DNA of 64,000 nt from Allobosea sp. Tri-44 (GCF_004123845.1 NZ_NBDP01000015.1:186001-250000); one strand, 5' to 3'; shown: positions 49,431 through 58,129, counted from the stretch's first letter. Notes: generated from the letters alone by a model not told the origin. Numbers and translations are program-made.

Positions 49431-50228
49431 TCAACCGGCTGCCGCGAAGGTGTCCTTGAGCCAGGCTTGCCATCTCGGCTCGTTCTCGGCGACGCGCTTG
49501 TCGGCATCGTCGCCATAGAAGAACAGGCTGGCGCTGACATTGACCTTGTCGCCCATCTGGTAGCTGCCGATCAGCGCGATGCCTTCGTCGGAGCGCAAGA
49601 GGATATGGCGCTGCTTCCGCCCCTGCTCGGTCTGCTCGACCGTGCCGGCGAAGGCTTGCGGCGCGGCTGGCAGCTCGCGCCGCTCGCCGACATTCGCGCC
49701 GGCGAGGCCAAGCCTCTCGGTGAGCCGCTTCCAGACCGCGAGATGTTCGCCATCGGTCATCCGCATCGCCTGGAAGGAGGCGCCCTTCAGGCTGGCGAAA
49801 TGGCTGAGATAGAGCCGCAGCACCGCGAAGAAGCCGGGCCAGCCGCCCTCGAACCCCTCCATCTGATCGTCCCAGTCGTCGCTGGAGGCGAAAAGTGAGT
49901 GCACCATCCGCACCAGGCACTGGTCACCGGAGCGGCTGGTGATGGTGATCTCGGTCGCGACCGGCGGAGCCTTCTCGCTCCATTCATACTCTGTGTAGCC
50001 GAAGCGGTGCGGCGGCTCCCAGAGGTTGATCTCTCCGGCCGAGCCCATCTCCGGCCCGAAATTGAAGCTGAGCTTGCCGCCGACCCGCTCCTCGATCGTC
50101 GTGCGGGTGAACCAGGCGGTGTTGCCCGGCCCCGTCGCCATCGCCTGCCAGACCTGCTCGGGCGTGCCGGGGACCAGCACCTCCATCTCGACCCAGCGCT
50201 TGCCGGTTCCGTCCTTCTTGATCGGCAT
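49431..50228 (-). CDS. SRPBCC (AHSA1-like) domain protein
   Basis: 265 residues. N-terminal 150 residues are a START/Bet v1-like domain of the activator-of-Hsp90 ATPase type: VEMEVLVPGTPEQVWQAMATG, GNTAWFTRTTIEERVGGKLSF, and FEGGWPGFFAVLRLYLSHF, the last a family mark. The C-terminal 110 residues form a second, shorter segment of similar character. It may bind a hydrophobic ligand. It follows a winged-helix regulator gene by 15 bases, the pairing normally seen for these proteins (regulator plus SRPBCC). Confidence 0.88.
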   Translation of the reverse strand: MPIKKDGTGKRWVEMEVLVPGTPEQVWQAMATGPGNTAWFTRTTIEERVGGKLSFNFGPEMGSAGEINLWEPPHRFGYTEYEWSEKAPPVATEITITSRSGDQCLVRMVHSLFASSDDWDDQMEGFEGGWPGFFAVLRLYLSHFASLKGASFQAMRMTDGEHLAVWKRLTERLGLAGANVGERRELPAAPQAFAGTVEQTEQGRKQRHILLRSDEGIALIGSYQMGDKVNVSASLFFYGDDADKRVAENEPRWQAWLKDTFAAAG

Positions 50229-50243
50229 GATCTTGATATCCTT

Positions 50244-50834
50244 TCAGGCCTTGGCCGGTTCGGGCGCCGGATAGGCGGCGACCACGAGGCGGTGCGAGCG
50301 CCCGCCCGGCGCGCTGTCGTCGTGATAGCGGGCGGCGAGCGCCGCCACGGTTTCGGTGAGCTCGCGGGTGAAGGCGGCGCGCTCGGTCGGCGAGCGGAAG
50401 CGGATGACGCTGTCGAGCGACAATGTCGCCAGCCGCTTCTCCTGCCGGCGCGCCTCATTCCAGAGTGTTCCGACCTCGCGCACGATCCGGGCAGCCAGCG
50501 CGATCAGATAGCTCGCCGAGAGCCGGTCGGGGTTGCGCTCCGGATCGGCACCGAGCGAGCCCAGCGCTGCCGGCGAGACGACGAAGGAGGCGGCGCTCGC
50601 CACCATCAATCGCTCCGTCAGCCCGCCCCACTGCCGCTCGCCCGCCGGCGCGACCAGCCGGTGCTCTTCGAGCGCGCGCAGATGGTAGTTGACCTTCTGC
50701 CGGGTCAGCCCGACCCGCCCGGCCAGCGACGCGGCCGAGGCCGGCTCGGACAGTTCGGCGAGGATCCGCCGCTTGACCGGGTCGAGCGCCACGGTGGCGC
50801 GAGCGGGATCGTCGATGACATCGAGGTCGAGCAT
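50244..50834 (-). CDS. Winged-helix (ArsR-like) transcriptional regulator
   Basis: 196 residues. DNA-binding domain in the first 65: DPVKRRILAELSEPASAASLAGRVGLTRQKVNYHLRALE, then HRLVAPAGERQWGGLTERLM. The rest is helical with SYLIALAARIVREVGTLWNE and SPTERAAFTRELTETVAAL, similar to regulators of SRPBCC genes. No metal-binding Cys motif, so an organic or structural signal is more likely. ATG 50834 is 14 bases from an inverted repeat at 50848-50871 which is the likely operator. Confidence 0.88.
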   Translation of the reverse strand: MLDLDVIDDPARATVALDPVKRRILAELSEPASAASLAGRVGLTRQKVNYHLRALEEHRLVAPAGERQWGGLTERLMVASAASFVVSPAALGSLGADPERNPDRLSASYLIALAARIVREVGTLWNEARRQEKRLATLSLDSVIRFRSPTERAAFTRELTETVAALAARYHDDSAPGGRSHRLVVAAYPAPEPAKA

Positions 50835-50847
50835 GACCTGAAGCTCT

Positions 50848-50871
50848 CATTGACAGTTTTTTCTGTCAATG
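50848..50871. promoter_or_regulatory. CATTGACAG-N6-CTGTCAATG inverted repeat
   Basis: Nine-base perfect arms with a run of six T between them, close upstream of the winged-helix regulator start at 50834 and between two divergent regulators. The T run is unusual and could also help bending. Probable operator for the ArsR-like regulator. Confidence 0.6.
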
Positions 50872-50904
50872 GATTGCGGCTGCTCATAGCAAAAGTTGCT
50901 TGCA

Positions 50905-50926
50905 ACATACCAACTGAATGGTATGT
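50905..50926. promoter_or_regulatory. ACATACCA-N6-TGGTATGT inverted repeat, TetR operator
   Basis: Perfect eight-base arms, centre about 19 bases upstream of the TetR start (50934). Length and symmetry fit TetR-family operators. It differs in sequence from the neighbouring palindrome at 50848, so each divergent regulator appears to have its own site. Confidence 0.65.
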
Positions 50927-50933
50927 ATCTCTC

Positions 50934-51572
50934 ATGCCACGACCCACGAAACAATCCCCCGAGCGCGGGAACGCACGCACCCGGCTCCTCGAAGCGGCGC
51001 GCGACGTCATCCGCGCCAAGGGCTTCGCCGCCACCAGCGTCGACGATCTCTGCCGCGCCGCCGACGTCACCAAGGGCGCCTTCTTCCATCATTTCGCCAG
51101 CAAGGAAGCGCTCGGCATCGCCGCGGCCGAGTTCTGGACGCAGGAGGTCACCCCCTTCTTCGCGGCCGCCCCTTATCACCAACCGGCCGACGCCCTCGAT
51201 CGCGTCCTCGCTTATATCGCCTTCCGCAAGGCGATCATCGCCGGCGATCTCGCCGAGTTCACCTGCCTCGTCGGGACGATGGCGCAGGAGGTCCACGCAA
51301 GCGCACCCGAGATCCGCGACGCCTGCGGCCGCAGCATCTTCGGCCATGCCGCGACGCTGGAAGCCGATATCGAGCAGGCCCGCCGCGACCACGGCATCGC
51401 GACGACCGGCTGGACCGCCGAGAGCCTGGCACGGCACACACAGACCGTCCTGCAGGGTGGCTTCGTGCTGGCCAAGGCCGGGAACGATCCCGATCTGGCG
51501 CGCGAAAGCCTCGATCATCTCGACCGGTACATCCGGCACCTTTTCCACGTCGCGGAGGATTTGGCAGCATGA
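50934..51572 (+). CDS. TetR-family regulator
   Basis: 212 residues. TetR_N helix-turn-helix in NARTRLLEAARDVIRAKGFA, SVDDLCRAADVTKGAFFHHF and ASKEALGIAAAEFW. The C-terminal domain (about 75-205) is helical, with AGDLAEFTCLVGTMAQEVHA and SLARHTQTVLQGGFVLAK. It most resembles the group controlling small redox or GFA-like genes. ATG 50934 is chosen over the far upstream frame. Its TGA overlaps the next start (ATGA), and the operator lies just upstream, so it likely represses itself and the next two genes. Confidence 0.93.
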   Translation: MPRPTKQSPERGNARTRLLEAARDVIRAKGFAATSVDDLCRAADVTKGAFFHHFASKEALGIAAAEFWTQEVTPFFAAAPYHQPADALDRVLAYIAFRKAIIAGDLAEFTCLVGTMAQEVHASAPEIRDACGRSIFGHAATLEADIEQARRDHGIATTGWTAESLARHTQTVLQGGFVLAKAGNDPDLARESLDHLDRYIRHLFHVAEDLAA

Positions 51573-52105
51573 GCCAGCGCATGACGATCGGATGCGCCTG
51601 CGGGCATACGCGGCTCGAAGTCGCCGGGAGTCCGATCCTCGTCTCGGAATGCCTGTGCAACAGCTGCCGGGCCGCTGCAGCACGGCTCGCGAAGCTGCCG
51701 AATGCGAGGAGCATGCTGACCGCGTACGACGCGACGCCAACCGCCGAATATCGCAAGGACCGGGTCGGGATCGTCGCAGGCGCGGAGAGCCTGCGCGAGT
51801 TCCGGCTGAAGCCCGAGGCCGGCTCGCGCCGCATCATCGCGACCTGCTGCAACACGCCGGTCTTCCTGGAGATGAAGGGCGCGCACTGGCTCAGCCTCTA
51901 TCTGCATCTCTGGCCCGAGGAGACCCGGCCTAAAGCAACGCTGCGGACCATGACCGGCGACCTGCCCGACGCGTCCAGCCTGCCGGCCGACATACCCAAT
52001 CTGAAGACCCACACGGTCTCGTTCTACATGAAGCTGCTGGGCGCCTGGATCGCCATGGGCTTCCGCAACCCGAAGATCACGACAGCGGGGACGATCGATG
52101 CCTGA
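51569..52105 (+). CDS. GFA/CENP-V-like (DUF6151) zinc protein
   Basis: 178 residues. Zinc-type cysteines: IGCACGHTRLEV (CxC) at the start, CLCNSCRAA (CxxC) near residue 30, and ATCCNTPVF near 93. The layout resembles glutathione-dependent formaldehyde-activating-like proteins, but the following domain is distinct (EMKGAHWLSLYLHLWPEE) and fits DUF6151. Overlaps the TetR stop; its own stop overlaps the next ATG by eight bases. Function unknown; zinc binding likely. Confidence 0.85.
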   Translation: MSQRMTIGCACGHTRLEVAGSPILVSECLCNSCRAAAARLAKLPNARSMLTAYDATPTAEYRKDRVGIVAGAESLREFRLKPEAGSRRIIATCCNTPVFLEMKGAHWLSLYLHLWPEETRPKATLRTMTGDLPDASSLPADIPNLKTHTVSFYMKLLGAWIAMGFRNPKITTAGTIDA

Positions 52106-52400
52106 CGACAAGATCGAGATCGAGAACATCAACAAGCCCGGCAAGTCTGAGCGGGTCGACCGCGCCAAATATCTGGCGATGCGCAAGGCACTGCTCGCGG
52201 CACTGCCGGAAGAGGCGCCAGGGCTGACGGTTCCGGACGCGAAGGAGGCGCTGCTACCGCTCCTACCGGACGATCTCTTCCCGCAGGGCAATACGGCCGG
52301 CTGGTGGTTGAAGGCCGTCCAGCTCGACCTCGAGGCCAAGGGCGTGATCAAGCGCGCCCCGCGCAAGCCGGTGCATCTCTACCGGCTCGCGGCGACCTAA
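52098..52400 (+). CDS. DUF6958-like small protein
   Basis: 100 residues. Starts PDDKIEIENINKPGKSERVD, then YLAMRKALLAALPEEAPGLT and GWWLKAVQLDLEAKGVIKRA, ending in PVHLYRLA. The pattern looks like a small winged-helix-like fold and matches my memory of DUF6958 proteins. Overlaps the previous gene by eight bases in another frame, so coupled. No function known. Confidence 0.83.
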   Translation: MPDDKIEIENINKPGKSERVDRAKYLAMRKALLAALPEEAPGLTVPDAKEALLPLLPDDLFPQGNTAGWWLKAVQLDLEAKGVIKRAPRKPVHLYRLAAT

Positions 52401-52402
52401 TC

Positions 52403-53533
52403 TCAACCCGTTTCGGCGAACGCCGTCGCCAGCGCTGCCGCCGCCTCGTCGAGCTCGGCCGTCTCATGGGCCGCGCTGACTTGCAGCCGCAGGCGCGCAT
52501 CGCCCTGCGCCACGATCGGGAAGGACACAGCCGGAGCAAAAACGCCGGCCCTGGTCAGGCGCGCGGTCATCATCCGCGCGCGCTCCTCGCCCCCGACCTT
52601 GACCGCGGTGATGGCGCTGTCGCTGTCATGGCAGGCGAGCGCGTAGAAGCGCAGCGCCTCGCGCAAATGGGCGACATTGCGCCAGAGCCGCTCACGCGGG
52701 CCGGGATCGTCGCGGCAGATCTTCAGCGCCGTCAGCGCCGTCGCGGCATTCGCCGTCGTCATCCCCATGGTGAAGATCCAGCTGCGCGACTGCGCCTTCA
52801 GCTTCTCGATCAAGAGGCGAGGCCCGGCGACGAAGCCGCCGCTGGCGCCGCCCAGTGCCTTCGACAGCGAGCCGGTCAGCAGCATGTCGGGCGCTCCATT
52901 GGCGAGGCCGCAAAGCGGCGCGGTGCCCTTGCCGCCCGGCCCGACCACGCCGGTCGCATGCGCCTCGTCGATCATCAGCAGCGCATCGAACTCCCGCGCC
53001 AGCGCCTGGATCTCAGCGAGCCGCGACGCGCCGCCCTCCATACTGAAGATGCCGTCGGTGACGATCAGGCGCTGCTTGGCCCGCCTCGTCCCCTCCAACG
53101 CCCGGCGCAGGCCCGCGATATTGCGGTTCTCATAGGTCTCGACCTCGGCCCGGCTCAGGCGGCAGCCATCGATGATGCTGGCATGGTTCAGCCGATCCGA
53201 GATGATGACGTCCCCCGCCCCGACCAGCGTGGTGAGCACGCCGCCATTGGCGCTGCCGCCGGAGGAAAACAGCGCCACCGCCTCGACGCCGAGGAAGGAA
53301 GCGAGGTTCTCGGCCAGCGCCTCATGCAGCGGCGTCGTCACGAAAACCGGATAGATACCAGTCCCCGTCCCATAGAGCCGCATCGCCTCATTGGTCGCGG
53401 CGAGCACGCGCTCATCGGTCGAGAGGCCGAGATAGTCGTTGGCGCCAAGCATGATCGTGTCGACGCCGTCGAGCAGAATGCGCCCGCCGGAGCGGCGCTC
53501 GATCATCCGGCGCGCGGGAACATGCGCGTTCAT
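52403..53533 (-). CDS. Alpha-oxoamine synthase-like PLP enzyme (BioF/KBL type)
   Basis: 376 residues, fold type I. Conserved residues: His117 in DRLNHASI (stacks on PLP), Asp189 and His192 in DEAHATGVVG, Lys225 in GSLSKALGG (Schiff base), GIFSMEGG. Such enzymes condense an amino acid with an acyl-CoA. The substrate loop GTGTGIYPVFVTTPLHEALAEN lacks the Arg and Gly of the usual G-x-G-x-x-R-x3-G-x4-H. No biotin genes nearby, so it is not a normal BioF. It overlaps the M20 hydrolase gene by four bases and is translated second. Confidence 0.9.
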   Translation of the reverse strand: MNAHVPARRMIERRSGGRILLDGVDTIMLGANDYLGLSTDERVLAATNEAMRLYGTGTGIYPVFVTTPLHEALAENLASFLGVEAVALFSSGGSANGGVLTTLVGAGDVIISDRLNHASIIDGCRLSRAEVETYENRNIAGLRRALEGTRRAKQRLIVTDGIFSMEGGASRLAEIQALAREFDALLMIDEAHATGVVGPGGKGTAPLCGLANGAPDMLLTGSLSKALGGASGGFVAGPRLLIEKLKAQSRSWIFTMGMTTANAATALTALKICRDDPGPRERLWRNVAHLREALRFYALACHDSDSAITAVKVGGEERARMMTARLTRAGVFAPAVSFPIVAQGDARLRLQVSAAHETAELDEAAAALATAFAETG

Positions 53534-54705
53534 GGCGCGGCCTTCGGCAGCGCGCCCGTGACCAGATTCTGCCAGTAGCGCAGCACATGCGGGACGATCG
53601 CATCGTTGAAGATATAACGGTCGCCATGCAGCCCCTCGCCGGGGCCGACCTCGCCGGCGCCGATCCAGGCATAGCAGCCACTGGCGGCGCGGATCATGAA
53701 GGCGAAGTCCTCGCAGCCCAGGCTCGGCTTGAATTCGGCCATGACATTCTCCGGCCCGACAGCTGCGCCCGCCGCTCGTGCCGCCAGCGCCGCCGCCTCG
53801 ACGGTGTTGATCACCGGCGGATAGCCGCGCTTGTAGTCGAGCGCAGCGGTGACGCCATGCGAGGCGGCGACACCATCAGCGATCTCGCCGATGAGCCTCT
53901 CGCAAAGATCGGAGAGTGCCGGATCGAAGAAGCGGCAGGTGCCCTGCAGCCAGATCTCCTTCGGCACGATGTTGCCGACATTGCCGCCATGGACCTGGGT
54001 CAGGCTGACGACGATCGGCGTTTGCGGGTCGACGGCACGCGAGACGATGCGCTGCACGCTCTGGATGAAGGCCCCGGCGGCGAGGATCGGATCGTCGCCG
54101 AGATGTGGCATGGCGACATGGGCTCCGAGCCCCAAGAAGCGCAGTTCGAAATTGTCGACCGCCGCCATCTGTGCCCCGGCGCGGGCCGCGATGGTGCCGA
54201 ACGGCACGCCCGGCCAATTGTGCACGGCATAAACCGCCTCGACCGGAAAGCGCTCGAACAGCCCGGCCTCGATCATCCTCATGCTGCCGCCCTCGTTCTC
54301 CTCGGCCGGCTGGAAGATGAAATGCACGGTGCCGTCGAAATCCGGGTTCTCGCTCAGGAGTTTCGCGGCCCCGAGCAGCATGGCGCTGTGGCCGTCATGG
54401 CCGCAAGCGTGCATCACGCCCGCATTCTTCGAGGCGTAGGGCAGGCCGGTGCGCTCGATGACGGGCAGCGCATCGAGCTCGGCACGCAGGCCGATGGCGC
54501 GCTTGCCGGAGCCGGCGCGCAACGTGCCGACGACGCCGGTGCCGCCGATGCCCTCCTGCACCTCGAGGCCGAAGGAGCGCAGCTTCTCGGCAACGAAGCG
54601 GGCGGTCTCAACCTCCTGGAAGCCGAGTTCGGGATTGGCGTGGATATGATGGCGCCAGGCGACGACCTCTGGTGTCAGCGCGGCGATCGGATCATTGTGC
54701 AGCAT
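53530..54705 (-). CDS. M20-family amidohydrolase (aminoacylase/hippurate hydrolase-like)
   Basis: 391 residues, cytoplasmic metallohydrolase that cleaves N-acyl amino acids or related amides. Metal ligands are visible in HACGHDGHSAMLLGAAKLL (His and Asp pair), FIFQPAEENEGGS (Glu-Glu), AVHNWPGVPFGT, and the final His region ECxDF-like LGCEDFAFMIRAASG. First residues RHHIHANPELGFQEVETARF also match. The neighbour is an alpha-oxoamine synthase, so a substrate cleaved here may feed the condensation. ATG 54705 with GGAGAGA upstream. Confidence 0.92.
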   Translation of the reverse strand: MLHNDPIAALTPEVVAWRHHIHANPELGFQEVETARFVAEKLRSFGLEVQEGIGGTGVVGTLRAGSGKRAIGLRAELDALPVIERTGLPYASKNAGVMHACGHDGHSAMLLGAAKLLSENPDFDGTVHFIFQPAEENEGGSMRMIEAGLFERFPVEAVYAVHNWPGVPFGTIAARAGAQMAAVDNFELRFLGLGAHVAMPHLGDDPILAAGAFIQSVQRIVSRAVDPQTPIVVSLTQVHGGNVGNIVPKEIWLQGTCRFFDPALSDLCERLIGEIADGVAASHGVTAALDYKRGYPPVINTVEAAALAARAAGAAVGPENVMAEFKPSLGCEDFAFMIRAASGCYAWIGAGEVGPGEGLHGDRYIFNDAIVPHVLRYWQNLVTGALPKAAP

Positions 54706-54770
54706 GGTTCTCTCCTGTCCCGCATGGATTAGGAGAGTGGACCGGGCAGCGTCTTGAACCAGATTGACCG

Positions 54771-55595
54771 ATGAGTGAGCCGCGACAGGAGACGCAGGAA
54801 TTTTGGCGCCACGCCGCCTTCCGCGAGCTCGGCCTGCTCAAGGCGCGCTTCCGCGAGCATCGTTATGACCGCCACACCCATGACGGCTACGTCATCGCGC
54901 TGATCACCGATGGCTGCGAGCGCGTGCGCGTCGGCCGCCAGGTGGTGCTGGCCCCGGCTGGCTCGGTGCTCGTCGTCAATCCGGAGGAGTGGCACGACGG
55001 CGAGGCCGGCGCCGAGGAGGGCTGGGCCTACCGAACCTTCTACCCATCGGTCGCGCTGCTCTCGGAGTTGGCAACCGAGCTCGGGCAGCCGCATGTACCG
55101 CTCTTCCCGCAGGCCCTGCTCGACGATCCCGAATTGGCCCGGCTGCTCGCTGCGGCCCATGCGGAATCAACCTCGCCGGAAGCCACCCGTGCGGAAACCT
55201 CCCTGCTGACCGCACTGCGCCGACTGATCCTGCAACATGGCGATGCCGACCGGCCGGCCGAGCCGCTCGACCGCTCCGGCTCGCAGCGCCGCTTGTCACG
55301 CTATGAGCAAGTGATCGAGGACGGGCTCGCTGGCGAGATCGACCTGCAAGGGCTCGCCGTGGCCGCTGGTGTCACGCGCTTCCAGGTCATCCGCGACTTC
55401 AAGAAGCTCACCGGCTCGACGCCGGCCACCTTCATCCGCGACCGCCGTTTGCGCCGCGCCAATCGGCTGATCCAGGAGGGCGCCAGCCTGGCGGATGCCG
55501 CCTTCGCCGCGGGCTTTTCCGACCAGAGCCATCTCTCGCGCAGCTTCCGTGCCGTCCACGGCATCACCCCCGGAATGTTTCGCAAGGCAGGCTGA
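54771..55595 (+). CDS. AraC-family regulator
   Basis: 274 residues. N-terminal cupin-like sensor (about 1-150) with EHRYDRHTHDGYVIALITDG and VNPEEWHDGE; C-terminal two-HTH domain with LAVAAGVTRFQVIRDFKKLT, STPATFIRDRRLRRANRLIQ, SLADAAFAAGFSDQSHLSRS and FRAVHGITPGMFRKA. Divergent from the M20/alpha-oxoamine synthase operon with a 65-base gap, so it very probably activates that operon. The His cluster in the cupin could be metal or ligand site. Confidence 0.93.
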   Translation: MSEPRQETQEFWRHAAFRELGLLKARFREHRYDRHTHDGYVIALITDGCERVRVGRQVVLAPAGSVLVVNPEEWHDGEAGAEEGWAYRTFYPSVALLSELATELGQPHVPLFPQALLDDPELARLLAAAHAESTSPEATRAETSLLTALRRLILQHGDADRPAEPLDRSGSQRRLSRYEQVIEDGLAGEIDLQGLAVAAGVTRFQVIRDFKKLTGSTPATFIRDRRLRRANRLIQEGASLADAAFAAGFSDQSHLSRSFRAVHGITPGMFRKAG

Positions 55596-55608
55596 GGCGC
55601 TACGTATC

Positions 55609-56319
55609 TCAGAACTTGTAGGCGAGGCTGGCGCGCACCGCGTGGGCGGACGGCTCGTGCTCGACCGTGCGGCCGAGATAAGCCCCCGCCCCGACATGAT
55701 CGAAGCGGCCATAGTCGGTATAGCGATAGTCGACACCGAGGATGATATTGTCGGTCAAGGCGTAGTCGACGCCGCCGCCGACCGTCCAGCCGGTCCTCGA
55801 GGCGTTGATCGTCTCGGTCAGGCCCGCCAGCGGGCTGACATAGGTGTATTCGAGCTTGGTGAAGGCCACGCCGCCGGTGGCGTAGATCATGATCCGGTCG
55901 AGGCTGTAGCCGAGGCGGGCGCGCACCGAGCCCTGCCAGTCCTGCCGCACGCGGACCACGCCGCCGAGATCGCCCTGCCCGGCATGCGCATTCACGCCTT
56001 CGATGTCGCCCTCGACGCCGAGCACGATTGAACCGAGCTGGTAGTTGAAGCCGAGGCGGGCGCCGCCGATGAAGGAGGACGGGCTGTAGTCGAAGGAGCG
56101 GCCGAGCGGCGCGCGGCCGGCGCTGGTGAATTCGCTCGCCCGGTCGGAGCCCCAGGAATAGCCGACCTGGCCGCCGAGATAGATGCCAGTCCAGTTGTAG
56201 AAGGTCGGCAGCTCCGGCGCTGGCGGCAGGACGCCCTTACTGGAGAAGTCGGCCGCCAAGGAGGCGCCACCAGCCAACAGGGCGACAGCTGCGATGGAGG
56301 CTTTCAGAAGGGCGTTCAT
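55609..56319 (-). CDS. Outer membrane beta-barrel protein, Omp25/31-like
   Basis: About 236 residues. Sec signal KASIAAVALLAGGASLAADF, then an eight-stranded barrel: NWTGIYLGGQVGYSWG, IGGARLGFNYQLGSIVLGVE, VRARLGYSLDRIMIYATGGV, and TVGGGVDYALTDNIILGVDY with end ASLAYKF, a terminal Phe as required for BamA. Similar to the hemin-binding/immunogenic Omp25/Omp31 group of Brucella and relatives. ATG 56319 preferred over the adjoining GTG. It is a single gene converging with the AraC regulator gene. Confidence 0.9.
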   Translation of the reverse strand: MNALLKASIAAVALLAGGASLAADFSSKGVLPPAPELPTFYNWTGIYLGGQVGYSWGSDRASEFTSAGRAPLGRSFDYSPSSFIGGARLGFNYQLGSIVLGVEGDIEGVNAHAGQGDLGGVVRVRQDWQGSVRARLGYSLDRIMIYATGGVAFTKLEYTYVSPLAGLTETINASRTGWTVGGGVDYALTDNIILGVDYRYTDYGRFDHVGAGAYLGRTVEHEPSAHAVRASLAYKF

Positions 56320-56528
56320 CACAATCTCGGCTCGAACGACGGCTGCTTCCGGGCGGGTGATCCGGTCGGCAACGCGATGGCGTCAGGAGCGGCATTATGA
56401 AAATGTTAAGGTTAACGAACCTCTAAGCGGCCCCGCCGCGGTCCGCTTCCCGGAACGAAAACGCCTGCCGCAACGTTGCCAGCACGACGGAGCTGTCTAG
56501 GATCGACCGCCCCCGGACCGGAGCGCGC

Positions 56529-57554
56529 ATGGCCTATTTCAAGCGACTGACGGGCGCCGCCGGGCTCGCGGCTGTGGTCGCCGGTTATGTCCACGGCCTG
56601 GTCTCGCGCCGCGTCGGCGAACCCCTGCGCCAGGCCCGGCGTGGCCAGGGCGCCGTCAGCCCAATCGCCTTGCCCTGGCGCGGCTGGAAGGACGTGCTGC
56701 TGCGCTTCAGCACCCGCATCCAGGAAGCGCGCGTGCTCTCGCTCGCCGGCGCCGTCGCCTTCTTCACCCTGCTGTCGCTGGTGCCGGCCCTGTCGCTGCT
56801 GGTGACGCTCTACGGCATGCTGACCGACCCGGCGACGATCGTCGGTCAGCTCGACAACGTCACCATCGTCTTGCCCGAGGCCGCACGCGAGCTCATCCGC
56901 GAGCAGGCGGTGCGGCTGTCCGGCCAGAACGCGATGAATCTTTCGCTGACTTTCATGATCGGGTTCCTCGTCGCGATCTGGAGCGCCAATGCCGCGATGA
57001 AGGCGATCTTCGACGCGCTCAACATCATCTATGGCGTGCGCGAACAACGCGGCTTCATCCGCCTCAACCTGGTCTCGCTCGGGACGACGCTGAGCGCACT
57101 CTTCGTGCTGATCCTGGCGCTGTCCCTGATCGCGAGCCTGCCGGTGGTGACCGCGCTCTTTCCCTTCGGCCACGAGATCGAGGTCGTGATCCGCTGGCTG
57201 CGCTGGCCTGCCTTCTTCCTCGTCGGCATCACCGCGATCGGCTGCCTCTATTGGATCGGCCCGGACCGCAAGCCGCCGCGCTTCGCCTGGGTGCTGCCCG
57301 GCGCCATCGCCGCGGCACTGCTCTGGGTCGCGGCCTCGGTCGGCTTCTCCTTCTATGTCAGCACGCTCGGCCGCTACACCGCGACCTATGGCTCGCTCGC
57401 CACCATCGTCGTGTTCATGACCTGGCTCTGGCTCTCCGCGATCATCGTCCTCGCCGGCGCCGAACTCAATGCCGAACTCGAGCATCAGAGCCGCTATGGC
57501 TCGGCGCCCGCGCCGGTAACGCAACTCACCCGCAACGCACCAGGCCGAGACTGA
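56529..57554 (+). CDS. YihY/BrkB-family membrane protein
   Basis: 341 residues with six or seven membrane helices. Family features: SLAGAVAFFTLLSLVPALSLLVTLYGML, SLTFMIGFLVAIWSANAAMKAIFDALNIIYGV, RGFIRLNLVSLGTTLSALFV, and YVSTLGRYTATYGSLATIVVFMTWLW with AGAELNAELEHQ near the end. Function is unsettled (formerly RNase BN); likely lipid or envelope related. The first 45 residues and the last 15 are lineage-specific. Single gene, divergent from the barrel gene by 209 bases with no clear operator. Confidence 0.93.
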   Translation: MAYFKRLTGAAGLAAVVAGYVHGLVSRRVGEPLRQARRGQGAVSPIALPWRGWKDVLLRFSTRIQEARVLSLAGAVAFFTLLSLVPALSLLVTLYGMLTDPATIVGQLDNVTIVLPEAARELIREQAVRLSGQNAMNLSLTFMIGFLVAIWSANAAMKAIFDALNIIYGVREQRGFIRLNLVSLGTTLSALFVLILALSLIASLPVVTALFPFGHEIEVVIRWLRWPAFFLVGITAIGCLYWIGPDRKPPRFAWVLPGAIAAALLWVAASVGFSFYVSTLGRYTATYGSLATIVVFMTWLWLSAIIVLAGAELNAELEHQSRYGSAPAPVTQLTRNAPGRD

Positions 57555-57668
57555 AGCTGCCCGCTGGAGCACGATGCCACAGCCGGCACCGCTTGACCTT
57601 CCCCGTAACCGCAGCGTCTGCTCGCCCGCAGGTCGCCCCGCCCCCGGGGCAATGATACGGATCCGCCG

Positions 57669-58040
57669 ATGATCACCGCCACCCGCATCCATCTCACCAT
57701 CGCCATGCTGATGGGGCTCGCCGGCGTGACGCTGCTCGCGGCCGGGACGCATGCCGGCGGCTCCGACAATATCCAGATCGCCGGTCAGATGCTGCTCTTC
57801 CATGCACCTGCGGTGATCGCCGCCTGCACGGCGCGGCGCGCCGAATTGCTTGCGGACTGGCCGGCTCGCCTCGCGATCTCGCTGCTGATCCTCGGCGTCG
57901 CGCTCTTTTCTGCCGATCTCGCGATGCGCGGCTTCCATGGCGAGCGGCTCTTCCTCGGCGCCGCGCCCGCCGGCGGCTTCATGATGCTCGGCGGCTGGCT
58001 CGGGCTCGTCATCGCCGCCTTGTTCTCCAAGCGCGCCTGA
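57669..58040 (+). CDS. DUF423-like membrane protein
   Basis: 123 residues, four membrane helices: RIHLTIAMLMGLAGVTLLAAGTHA, QIAGQMLLFHAPAVIAACTA, LAISLLILGVALFSADLAMR, and GFMMLGGWLGLVIAAL. The order of HAGG, QMLLFHAPAV and FSADLAMRGFHG fits DUF423 (YgdD). Function unknown. Single gene 114 bases after the YihY/BrkB gene; ATG 57669. Confidence 0.85.
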   Translation: MITATRIHLTIAMLMGLAGVTLLAAGTHAGGSDNIQIAGQMLLFHAPAVIAACTARRAELLADWPARLAISLLILGVALFSADLAMRGFHGERLFLGAAPAGGFMMLGGWLGLVIAALFSKRA

Positions 58041-58129
58041 CCGGCATCGACACGCTTTCGCAGCCTTTCGTCTTCAGTTAGAACGCGGCGCGGCGCGGCT
58101 GCCTCCCCGTGCCTTCGCGGAGCCTGCCG

